Assembly: GCA_027347545.1 (NCBI GenBank)
Contig: DAIEQT010000282.1
Coordinates: forward strand, 1 to 6,277
DNA length: 6,277 nt
Direction of reading: 5' to 3'
From: Ignavibacteria bacterium
Lineage (GTDB): Bacteria; Bacteroidota; Ignavibacteria; Ignavibacteriales; Melioribacteraceae
Shown here: piece by piece, positions 1 to 6,018 of the stretch
Position numbering within the stretch: the first letter of the stretch is position 1
Layout of the letters: the number at the start of each line of letters is the position of its first letter
Made by a program: the position numbers and the translations under genes
The notes under the pieces: generated by a model
Database searches by the model: none
The model's input: the letters and a program-made list of their open reading frames with translations, nothing else
Told to the model about the DNA's origin: nothing

Positions 1-278
1 GACTCGTTCGATGTTACCGATACAATTTCTTCCGCTACATGAAGTTTATGTGTCGGTTCATCGCCCATTGTGTTGATTTTGTATGTTGCGCCTTTCGCAG
101 TTGGAACGCGCCCAACTCCAAGTTCAGTTAAATCTCGTGACAGCGTTGCCTGCGTAACTTTAATTCCATTATGTTTTAAAACTTTAACAAGCTGTGTTTG
201 GTTGTAAATCTCTTGAGAAGAAATAATAGATTTAATTATTACATGTCGTTTGTGAATGTCTTCTAATTTCTTACTCAT
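1..278 (-). CDS. argR: Arginine repressor ArgR, N-terminal part (cut by window edge)
   Basis: Transcription regulator that binds ARG-box operators with L-arginine as co-repressor. The reading frame starts at ATG 278-276 and runs off the left edge after 92 full codons. The visible part is the winged helix-turn-helix domain: an N-terminal helix with IHKRHVIIKSII (residues 8-19), a second with QTQLVKVL (27-34), and the family signature TQATLSRDLTELGV at 42-55, in which Ser47-Arg48 lie in the DNA-recognition helix. The beginning of the hexamerisation/arginine-binding domain follows from about residue 78, but its arginine-binding motif lies outside the window. An AGAGGA ribosome site sits about 6 nt before the ATG. 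It lies 30 nt after the argB stop with no terminator or ARG box between, so it is probably the next gene of the argCJB operon. Identity is secure; completeness of the C-terminus cannot be judged. Confidence 0.94.
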   Translation of the reverse strand, partial: MSKKLEDIHKRHVIIKSIISSQEIYNQTQLVKVLKHNGIKVTQATLSRDLTELGVGRVPTAKGATYKINTMGDEPTHKLHVAEEIVSVTSNE

Positions 279-308
279 TTGTTCCTCTTTGATTTTTTGT
301 TGAGTTTA

Positions 309-1154
309 TTATTCGCCAACTATTTCCGTACCGATACCTTCTTGGGTAAAGATTTCCAGCAATAGCGCGTGTTCTACTCTTCCATCAATTATATGAACTT
401 TTTGTACACCGGATTCAAGTGCGGCAAGAGCAGATTCCACTTTAGGAATCATCCCGCCGCTTATATTTCCGTCGGCAATATATTTTTGCGCTTCACTTTG
501 TGTAAGATGAGAAGCCAGCTTGCCATTAATTTTTACGCCGTCAATATCCGTCATGTAAACAAGTTTAGTTGCGCTTAGCGACGCGGCAATTGGACCCGCA
601 GCAATATCTGCATTCACATTATAGATTGTTCCTTCGGCATCAACACCAATCGGCGCAATAACCGGTAAGTATCCGTCTTTCAGAAGATTTCTTATAAACG
701 ATGCATTAACATCCGTTACTTCGCCAACCAAGCCAAGCTCTTTATCTAATTGTTTAACCGAAACTAAATTTGCATCTATACCGCTTACACCAACTGCTCT
801 TCCGCCATTGATATTTATACGGCGTACGATATCTTTATTTATCAACCCGCCGAGCACCATTTGCACAACATCGCGCATGTCTTCATCGGTGTAACGCTGC
901 CCATTAACAAACTTTGTTTTTATATCAAGCTTTTCAGCAAGCGAAGTAATTTCTTTTCCGCCACCATGAACAACCACAACTTCAATTCCAATTTTGCGAA
1001 GCAGTGTTACGTCTTGAGCAACCATCGCTTTCAAATTTTCATCGGTCATTACTGCGCCGCCATACTTAATTACAAACGTAGTTTTTTCAAACTGTTGTAT
1101 GTAAGGCAGCGCCTCTATTAATACATCTTCTTTTCTGAAAATTGGATTCGTCAA
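309..1154 (-). CDS. argB: Acetylglutamate kinase (probably arginine-sensitive)
   Basis: Cytoplasmic amino-acid kinase that phosphorylates N-acetyl-L-glutamate with ATP, the second step of arginine synthesis. It is 281 aa. Visible motifs are VIKYGGAVM (28-36, Lys30 phosphate-stabilising), VVHGGGKEI (61-69, glycine loop), NGQRYTDEDM (84-93), NVNADIAA (179-186, with Asn179 and Asp183 at the active-site positions) and GGMIPKV (233-239, Lys238). The N-terminal stretch before the first strand (VLIEALPYIQQF, 11-22) and the C-terminal EGIGT (272-276) match the N-helix and arginine-site features of feedback-inhibited kinases, which fits the argJ-type cyclic pathway. The start is TTG at 1154-1152, overlapping the argJ TGA by 4 nt (TTGA); a GGGAG ribosome site lies 9 nt upstream and no in-frame ATG or GTG follows before the conserved N-helix. 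Stop is TAA. Arginine sensitivity is inference from motifs. Confidence 0.96.
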   Translation of the reverse strand: MTNPIFRKEDVLIEALPYIQQFEKTTFVIKYGGAVMTDENLKAMVAQDVTLLRKIGIEVVVVHGGGKEITSLAEKLDIKTKFVNGQRYTDEDMRDVVQMVLGGLINKDIVRRININGGRAVGVSGIDANLVSVKQLDKELGLVGEVTDVNASFIRNLLKDGYLPVIAPIGVDAEGTIYNVNADIAAGPIAASLSATKLVYMTDIDGVKINGKLASHLTQSEAQKYIADGNISGGMIPKVESALAALESGVQKVHIIDGRVEHALLLEIFTQEGIGTEIVGE

Positions 1155-2371
1155 GTTCTGTAGCTCCCATTAATCTTTACATACTCTTCTGAAAAATCAC
1201 ACGTCCAGCAAGTAGCTTTTCCATTTCCGCCATGCAATTCTAAAAGCAGATTTATTTTGGCTGGCTTCAGCGTTTGGTTTGCAATCGCGTTCGGCAGAGT
1301 TACAAAGTAATTTTCTTTTAGAATTGGAATTTCATTTATCGTTATTTCAAACTTGTCCGGATTGAATTCAATTCCCGAATAACCAACCGCTGCTAAAATT
1401 CTTCCCCAGTTTGCGTCTTCTCCATGAATTGCAGTCTTTACGAGCGGTGATAGCGCAACTGTTCTTGCTGCTTTCTCAGCATCAGCATCTGTTAATGCGC
1501 CTTCTACTGTTATTTCAATTATCTTTGTCGCGCCTTCTCCATCCTTAACAATATCAATAGAGAGTTTCTTCAACAGATCAAATAATTCTTCTTCAAACAA
1601 TTTGTATTCATCTGTTCCTTCTTCAATAGTAACACCACTAGCACCGTTTGCCAGCATTATCACCATATCGTTTGTGCTTGTATCGCCATCAACAATAATT
1701 CTATTGAATGTTCTATCGCAAGTTGTTTTGAGCATAGTTTGTAGTGTTGATTTTGCAATCGCAGCATCCGTTGTAACAAAGCCAAGCATTGTAGCCATGT
1801 TAGGATGAATCATTCCGCTGCCTTTAGCAATTCCGCCAATATTAACTTCAATTCCGTTAACCATGAAAGAAGTTTCATGCGATTTAACAAAAGTATCTGT
1901 CGTCATAATCGCCTCGGCGGCAGATAGATATCCGCTTTCGCTAAGATGGCTGGCGGCTCTTTTAATTCCAGTAACAATTTTTTCTATTGGGAGTTTTTCT
2001 CCAATAACACCGGTAGATGAAACAAAAACTTCTTGCGGAGAAATACCAAGCGCGCTCGCGGTTTCGTTTGCCATAGTTACAGCATCGTTATAACCCTTTT
2101 CACCAGTACAAGCGTTTGCGTTTCCGCTGTTGCATACAATTGCACGGAATGAATTATTATTCATAAGATGTTCTTTGCAAACCAACACCGGTGCAGCTTG
2201 AACTTTGTTTAACGTAAATACTCCCGCTGCTGTTGCCGGCACTTCGGAAACTATCAAAGCTAAATCTTTCTTAACTCTCTTTACTCCGCAGTGTATTCCA
2301 ACCGACTTAAATCCCTTTGCCGCTGTTATTCCTTTTTTCACTTTACACTCGATGTATGATTCTTGAAACAT
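1151..2371 (-). CDS. argJ: Glutamate N-acetyltransferase / ornithine acetyltransferase ArgJ
   Basis: Transfers the acetyl group of N2-acetylornithine to glutamate, closing the cyclic arginine pathway; some family members also use acetyl-CoA to make acetylglutamate, and the sequence does not tell which type this is. The 406-aa length is normal. Motifs seen are KGITAAKGFKSVGIHCGVK (13-31), NSGNANACTG (81-90), the oxyanion-hole stretch SSTGVIG (118-124), the self-cleavage motif KGSGMIHPNMATML (183-196) with the expected cut between Ala193 and the nucleophile Thr194, ANWGRILAAVGYSG in the beta chain, and the typical C-terminal YVKINGSYRT. The precursor should therefore mature into alpha and beta chains. 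ATG 2371-2369 was chosen because AAGGA lies 8 nt upstream; it puts the start 34 nt inside argC. A GTG at 2341-2339 giving a 4-nt GTGA overlap is an alternative that would lose ten residues before the conserved region. Confidence 0.96.
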   Translation of the reverse strand: MFQESYIECKVKKGITAAKGFKSVGIHCGVKRVKKDLALIVSEVPATAAGVFTLNKVQAAPVLVCKEHLMNNNSFRAIVCNSGNANACTGEKGYNDAVTMANETASALGISPQEVFVSSTGVIGEKLPIEKIVTGIKRAASHLSESGYLSAAEAIMTTDTFVKSHETSFMVNGIEVNIGGIAKGSGMIHPNMATMLGFVTTDAAIAKSTLQTMLKTTCDRTFNRIIVDGDTSTNDMVIMLANGASGVTIEEGTDEYKLFEEELFDLLKKLSIDIVKDGEGATKIIEITVEGALTDADAEKAARTVALSPLVKTAIHGEDANWGRILAAVGYSGIEFNPDKFEITINEIPILKENYFVTLPNAIANQTLKPAKINLLLELHGGNGKATCWTCDFSEEYVKINGSYRT

Positions 2372-3384
2372 TTTAATAATCCTTCGGTTTGTTCAAAGCC
2401 AAACATTATGTTCATATTCTGAATTGCTTGTCCGGCGGCTCCTTTCACTAAATTATCTATTGTTGAAAAAGTTACTAACGTATCGTTTCCAACCAGCTTC
2501 CAGCTTATATCGCAAAAATTTGTATGATGAACATCCTTCAGCTCCGGAATTTCCGGCGCGATTAACCTTATAAATGGTTTATCATTGTATGCGCTTTCAA
2601 ATGCACTTTTAATCTCTGCCTCTTTAATCCCACTCTTAATCTTTGAATGTATTGTTGAGTAGATTCCTCGAGTTGCCGGAAGCAAATGTGGAATGAACGA
2701 GAACTGCGTTGTAGAACCGCTGAACATATCCAAATACTGTTTTATTTCCGGAATGTGTTGGTGATTACCAACTTTATATGCGCGAACGCTTTCATTCACT
2801 TCGCTGTAAAGCATGTTCTGTGATAAAGTTTTTCCGGCGCCGCTTGTTCCACTGTAAGAGACAATACATATCGAGTTGCTCTCTATAAGATTGCTTTTCA
2901 AAAGAGGAATTAACGGTAGCAAAACACTTGTTGGATAGCAGCCAGGATTTGCAATCAACTTTGCATTTGCAATTTTAGTTTCATTCCATTCACTTAATCC
3001 ATAAACAGCTTCACTCAGTAAGTTTATTGCTGTGTGATCGTGCTTGTAGTACTTTGCATAGTCTGTAACATTACTTAAGCGGAAATCTCCGCCGAGATCT
3101 ATAATCTTAACATCTGTTTCGTAAGCTTGGGCAATTATTTTAATAGATTGTCCCGATGGCAGAGCAACAAACACCAAGTCGAGTCCACTCAACGCTTCAT
3201 TACCAAACTCTTCGATTTCGAGCGAAATCATTCTACGCAAAGATGTATGCACTTGGTCTATTCTGTTTCCCACGGTAGAATGACCAAAAAGCTTAACAAT
3301 TTCAGCTTCGGGATGAGCGAGAAGCAACTTTATAAGCTCTATTCCTGAGTAACCCGCTGCACCAATTATACCAATTTTTACCAC
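2338..3384 (-). CDS. argC: N-acetyl-gamma-glutamyl-phosphate reductase
   Basis: NADPH-dependent reduction of N-acetylglutamyl-5-phosphate to the semialdehyde, third step of arginine synthesis, in the cytoplasm. The frame opens with the Rossmann motif KIGIIGAAGYSG, followed by VFVALPSG, IDLGGDFRL, the catalytic NPGCYPTS (nucleophilic Cys), SYSGTSGAGK, NHQHIPEI (catalytic His region) and IPHLLPATRGI. It ends with QNMNIMFGFEQTEGL, where many homologues stop, plus a tail of about a dozen residues that overlaps argJ. The frame can begin at TTG 3390-3388 (350 aa), but I favour GTG 3384-3382 (348 aa): AAGG is 7 nt before the GTG and only 1 nt before the TTG, and MVKIGIIG is the usual type of N-terminus. 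It is the first gene of the arg operon and its promoter carries ARG-box-like sites. Function is certain; the start is moderately certain. Confidence 0.96.
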   Translation of the reverse strand: MVKIGIIGAAGYSGIELIKLLLAHPEAEIVKLFGHSTVGNRIDQVHTSLRRMISLEIEEFGNEALSGLDLVFVALPSGQSIKIIAQAYETDVKIIDLGGDFRLSNVTDYAKYYKHDHTAINLLSEAVYGLSEWNETKIANAKLIANPGCYPTSVLLPLIPLLKSNLIESNSICIVSYSGTSGAGKTLSQNMLYSEVNESVRAYKVGNHQHIPEIKQYLDMFSGSTTQFSFIPHLLPATRGIYSTIHSKIKSGIKEAEIKSAFESAYNDKPFIRLIAPEIPELKDVHHTNFCDISWKLVGNDTLVTFSTIDNLVKGAAGQAIQNMNIMFGFEQTEGLLKCFKNHTSSVK

Positions 3385-3404
3385 TTCCAAGCCTTAATAA
3401 ATTT

Positions 3405-3442
3405 GGGGTATAATTATAAATAAATGTGAATAATTATACAAG
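3405..3442 (-). promoter_or_regulatory. Tandem ARG-box operators for ArgR upstream of argC
   Basis: Box 1 (3425-3442) reads TGTGAATAATTATACAAG and matches the classical core TGAAT-N4-ATTCA with the AT-rich centre AATT and one mismatch. Box 2 (3405-3422) is weaker: its core GGTATAATTATAAA matches about 10 of 14 positions, and the local AT-richness makes that less telling. The AATT centres are 20 bp apart, similar to the roughly 20-21 bp spacing of paired ARG boxes in enterobacteria, placing both on the same DNA face. The pair covers the predicted -35 to -10 region, so bound ArgR would block RNA polymerase. ArgR is encoded at the end of the same operon. Box 1 is well supported; box 2 rests mainly on spacing. 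Confidence 0.72.
3413..3441 (-). promoter_or_regulatory. Predicted sigma70-type promoter of the arg operon
   Basis: On the minus strand a perfect -10 hexamer TATAAT (3418-3413) lies 17 bp after TTGTAT (3441-3436), a weak -35 (3 of 6, TTG conserved). Transcription would start near 3406, giving a leader of about 22 nt before the GTG of argC. A second TATAAT (3438-3433) exists inside ARG box 1 but has no recognisable -35 at proper spacing. The promoter sits between the upstream gene's terminator and argC, and overlaps the ArgR sites. Confidence 0.6.
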
Positions 3443-3467
3443 AGCGAAAATTTGAAAAAATTGTAAT

Positions 3468-3498
3468 AAAAAACCCGGCTCTTCTGAAGCCGGGCTTT
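3468..3498 (-). terminator. Intrinsic terminator after the serine hydrolase gene
   Basis: On the minus strand CCCGGCT (3494-3488) pairs with AGCCGGG (3480-3474) across a 7-nt loop, and the stem can extend by further A-U and one G-U pair. It is followed at once by a run of six T (3473-3468). It starts about 30 nt after the hydrolase stop codon and separates that gene from the arg operon promoter. On the plus strand the trailing T-run is much poorer, and no plus-strand gene ends here. Confidence 0.9.
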
Positions 3499-3523
3499 GT
3501 TAGAAATTTATGGTGGGTTTAAT

Positions 3524-5254
3524 CTATTCGATTTTCTTTGCGGGCATCTCTCTTCCGCTCTGCGTAAGTATTAGTTGGTTAACAACCCCATTTTCTTTCA
3601 CAAATTTTATCTGAGCGTCAACAACTTTGGGGTAGAACTTGTCTTCGGCTAAAGGAAATATTTCCGCTTGCGGCTGTCCTGTTGCCTGAACGAATATCTT
3701 CTCGCCGTTTACCGTTACAGTCATTATAAAATTAGGCGTAAGCTGATATTTTCCAACGTATTGTTTTAAAATTTCGGCGGATACTTTTATCTCTTTGGGC
3801 TCTTCCACACTTATACCGTTATCCTTCAACACTTTTATCGCACCGGTGTTTCTTGGGTTTAATTCCAGAGATTTTTTGTAATTAACAATAGCTTCTTCCT
3901 TATTTCCCTTTTTAAGAAGCGCTTCGCCGTAGCTGTCGTACACATTTGCCGATTTTAGAAATTCCTCTACATTTAGTTTGAAAACGGCAAGCGCCTCATC
4001 AAGTTTGTCCTCACTTAGCAAAGTATACCCAAGTTGATTCATCTCGTTTTCTCTGAGAACAAACGCATCCTTTTCCTCTTTCATTTGCTTGAACTGATCA
4101 ACCGCGTCTTTAATACCATCTTCCTTAATAACATTTGCTAAATGTTCGGCTAACGATTGAGCCGGCATTTTAACTTCTTTCCCATTTAAGATATCAATTA
4201 TTTTTTCCGTTATTTCATTTAAAGGGGCACCGCCGGCATTACTAAAAAGAATTACAACTTGCCCATTCTTTGGGATAAAATAATTAATCGTATTGAACCC
4301 GTTAATGCCGCCGCCGTGAGTGATTACATCGTATTCCTCATTGCCAATCCTCTTTTTCCCTAAACTCCAGCCATATCCATACTTCGCCCCGAGTCCATCT
4401 ACTCTCGATTTAAATATCTCATCCATAAACTTCTTTGGCAAAAGCTTTTCTGTCTGAAGCGCTTTATCCCAGATCAGTAAATCTTCTACTGTTGAGTAGA
4501 GCGAGCCCGCGGCATAAGGCAGAGACATATCAAGAAACGGTGCGTTAGTATAACCTTCTAAAGCTTTTTGGTAGCCGGCTGCGCGTTTAAGTAAAATCGT
4601 TTCAGCTAAATCGTAGCCTGAGTTATTCATGCCAAGCGGTTCGAAAATATTTTTCTTCAGAACCGATTCATAACTCTTTCCGGTTATCTTTTCTATGATC
4701 GCTCCAAGCAGAAAATAACCCGAATTGTTGTAAGCATAATGCTTACCCGGTTCGAATTCAAGGTCGCCGCTGCAATGTTCTTTTATAAAATCATCCGGTT
4801 TGTAAAATTTGCGACTTACATTTTTGATAAAATCTGCTTCACTGGTATAACTTGGAATTCCCGATGTATGCGTGAGCAGCATTTCAATTGTGATTTTATC
4901 TCCGGTGTCCTTGCGGTAATATGGTAAATACTCCGTCAGCTTTCCATCAAGTTTAATTTTTCCTTTTTCAACAAGCTGCATGATTAGCATTGATGTGAAT
5001 TGCTTTGTTATTGAGCCGAGACGATGTTTAGTATCCGCCGCGTTCGGAATATTCCATTCCATATTTGCGAAACCGTAACCCTTCTTTAGTACAACATCAA
5101 AGTTGTCCGCTACCAGAGCGCTGCCGTTGAAATAGCGGTACTCACTATACTTTGAAATAAGCTGGTCAATTTTTTCTACTTTGGTTTGTGCAAGAAGATA
5201 TGATTGAGAGAAAACAGATAGGACGAGAAAAAACATGATCGTAATTTTCTTCAT
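3524..5254 (-). CDS. Secreted beta-lactamase-family serine hydrolase with TPRs
   Basis: Protein of 576 aa. Residues 1-22 form a signal peptide (MKK, then a hydrophobic core, LLAQ end), so it is exported, with no obvious lipobox Cys. Residues about 25-355 are a class C beta-lactamase/penicillin-binding-protein-like domain: SITK (81-84) is the SxxK motif with nucleophile Ser81 and Lys84, YNN (175-177) is the YxN motif, and HGG (313-315) replaces KTG. LLTHTSGIP (126-134) and PLGMNNSGY (206-214) are typical of the family. Residues about 405-475 contain TPR-like helices (YGEALLKKGNKEEAIVNYKK), and about 493-576 is a beta-rich C-terminal domain like those found on related hydrolases. The substrate cannot be deduced; D-amino peptidase, esterase or beta-lactamase activity are all possible. 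Start ATG has AGGA 7 nt upstream. It is probably monocistronic: 72 bp follow the upstream gene and its own terminator lies behind. Confidence 0.9.
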   Translation of the reverse strand: MKKITIMFFLVLSVFSQSYLLAQTKVEKIDQLISKYSEYRYFNGSALVADNFDVVLKKGYGFANMEWNIPNAADTKHRLGSITKQFTSMLIMQLVEKGKIKLDGKLTEYLPYYRKDTGDKITIEMLLTHTSGIPSYTSEADFIKNVSRKFYKPDDFIKEHCSGDLEFEPGKHYAYNNSGYFLLGAIIEKITGKSYESVLKKNIFEPLGMNNSGYDLAETILLKRAAGYQKALEGYTNAPFLDMSLPYAAGSLYSTVEDLLIWDKALQTEKLLPKKFMDEIFKSRVDGLGAKYGYGWSLGKKRIGNEEYDVITHGGGINGFNTINYFIPKNGQVVILFSNAGGAPLNEITEKIIDILNGKEVKMPAQSLAEHLANVIKEDGIKDAVDQFKQMKEEKDAFVLRENEMNQLGYTLLSEDKLDEALAVFKLNVEEFLKSANVYDSYGEALLKKGNKEEAIVNYKKSLELNPRNTGAIKVLKDNGISVEEPKEIKVSAEILKQYVGKYQLTPNFIMTVTVNGEKIFVQATGQPQAEIFPLAEDKFYPKVVDAQIKFVKENGVVNQLILTQSGREMPAKKIE

Positions 5255-5326
5255 CTTACTTTCCTTTTATGATTGGTGTTGATTTAGATGCATAGTTAAT
5301 CAATTAAGTTACATAGGCGCTAAAGT

Positions 5327-5689
5327 TTATGAACGGAAAATGAAATAGACGGCGCCAATTAGGCACAATCCAGCCCAAAGAAAATCCAGCTTGAACGGCT
5401 GGCGCATATACAGAATTGCGAATGGAACAAAAACGGAAAGAGTAATCACTTCTTGAAGAATCTTTAGCTGGGCAATATCCAGCTCTGAGTAACCAATTCT
5501 ATTAGCCGGAACTTGCAGAAGATATTCGAAGAGAGCTATTCCCCAGCTTAGAAAAGCGGCAATGTACCACTTCTTGTCCGCGTGATTTTTTAAGTGTCCG
5601 TACCATGCAAAAGTCATAAAGAAATTTGAAAGTATTAACAGAAATGTTGTGCGGATAATTACCGGCATACTTATTATGTAGTTAATCAT
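5327..5689 (-). CDS. DUF486 (DMT-like) small membrane protein
   Basis: Protein of 120 aa with four predicted membrane helices at about 9-29, 41-59, 78-95 and 101-118, the expected size of the DUF486 family. The hallmark stretch FMTFAWYGHLK (24-34) is clear, as are ALFEYLLQVPANRIGY (52-67) and LKILQEVITL (75-84). The family is grouped with drug/metabolite transporters by fold, but no substrate is established, so no transport role is assigned. ATG 5689-5687 has no convincing ribosome site; Met8 (5668-5666) would give an N-terminus closer to typical family members but also lacks one, so the start is uncertain. It lies 72 bp upstream of the hydrolase gene with no terminator seen between, so partial cotranscription is possible. 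Confidence 0.88.
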   Translation of the reverse strand: MINYIISMPVIIRTTFLLILSNFFMTFAWYGHLKNHADKKWYIAAFLSWGIALFEYLLQVPANRIGYSELDIAQLKILQEVITLSVFVPFAILYMRQPFKLDFLWAGLCLIGAVYFIFRS

Positions 5690-5741
5690 AAGTCAGCTTT
5701 ACCAAATTGTGTTGAAAATTTACAAGGGCAAAAATAGTAAG

Positions 5742-5780
5742 AATGGGAAAATGTATTGTTATGCAAAACACTTTCCCATT
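5742..5780 (-). terminator. Probable hairpin terminator after the HTH regulator gene
   Basis: AATGGGAAA (5742-5750) pairs perfectly with TTTCCCATT (5772-5780), and three more pairs (TGT with ACA) follow after one mismatch, leaving a 13-nt loop. It begins 10 nt after the regulator stop codon in the direction of transcription. The tract that follows on the minus strand is CTTACTATTTTT, T-rich but interrupted, so termination may be inefficient. It separates the regulator unit from the DUF486 gene. It could alternatively be an mRNA-stabilising hairpin or an operator. Confidence 0.6.
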
Positions 5781-5789
5781 TAAGAAAGT

Positions 5790-6011
5790 TTAATTCTCGG
5801 GTGGGGTTGCATCCGGTATATATTCTAAAATGTCTCCGGGCTGGCAATCGAGCGCTTTGCAAATCGCTTCGAGAGTAGAAAACCTAACCGCGCGCGCTTT
5901 TTCTGTTTTGAGCACGGAAAGATTTGCCATTGTTATCCCAACTTTTTCTGCAAGCTCGGTCAGCGACATCTTCCGCTTCGCCATCATTACATCTAAATTA
6001 ATTCGTATCAT
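5790..6011 (-). CDS. YozG-like Cro/CI (XRE) family transcriptional regulator
   Basis: A 73-aa protein that is almost entirely one helix-turn-helix domain: MMAKRKMSLTELAEKVG (9-25) gives the first helices and the turn, ITMANLSVLKTEKA (26-39) the recognition helix, and RFSTLEAICKALDCQPGDIL (43-62) the closing helices. This pattern, including the conserved CQPGDILEY end, is characteristic of the small YozG-like regulators that occur beside DUF2975 membrane proteins. Start ATG 6011-6009 has GAGG 5 nt upstream, and that site overlaps the stop region of the preceding DUF2975 gene (7-nt gap), so the two are probably translated from one transcript. Target genes are unknown; control of its own unit is a guess from comparable small regulators. 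Confidence 0.92.
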   Translation of the reverse strand: MIRINLDVMMAKRKMSLTELAEKVGITMANLSVLKTEKARAVRFSTLEAICKALDCQPGDILEYIPDATPPEN

Positions 6012-6018
6012 CGTTGCC

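Noticed and set aside
369..2093. Several plus-strand open frames of 62-86 codons opposite argB and argJ
   Set aside because: They lie wholly within well-conserved genes on the other strand, have no recognisable protein motif and no ribosome sites that I can see; they are shadows of the real reading frames.
3127..3348. Plus-strand 73-codon frame opposite argC
   Set aside because: Entirely antisense to conserved ArgC motifs, with a composition that reads as reverse-complement noise.
3385..3523. Riboswitch or attenuator in the gap before argC
   Set aside because: The only stable hairpin is the terminator of the upstream gene, which lies upstream of the predicted promoter; the argC leader is too short (about 22 nt) for a riboswitch.
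4739..4927. Plus-strand 62-codon frame opposite the serine hydrolase gene
   Set aside because: Lies inside the conserved catalytic domain of the minus-strand gene and shows no protein signature.
5690..5741. Possible Bacteroidetes-type promoter (TTTG ... ACAATTTG) ahead of the DUF486 gene
   Set aside because: The -7 element lacks the leading TA of TAnnTTTG, and the region is AT-rich enough for such a partial match by chance.
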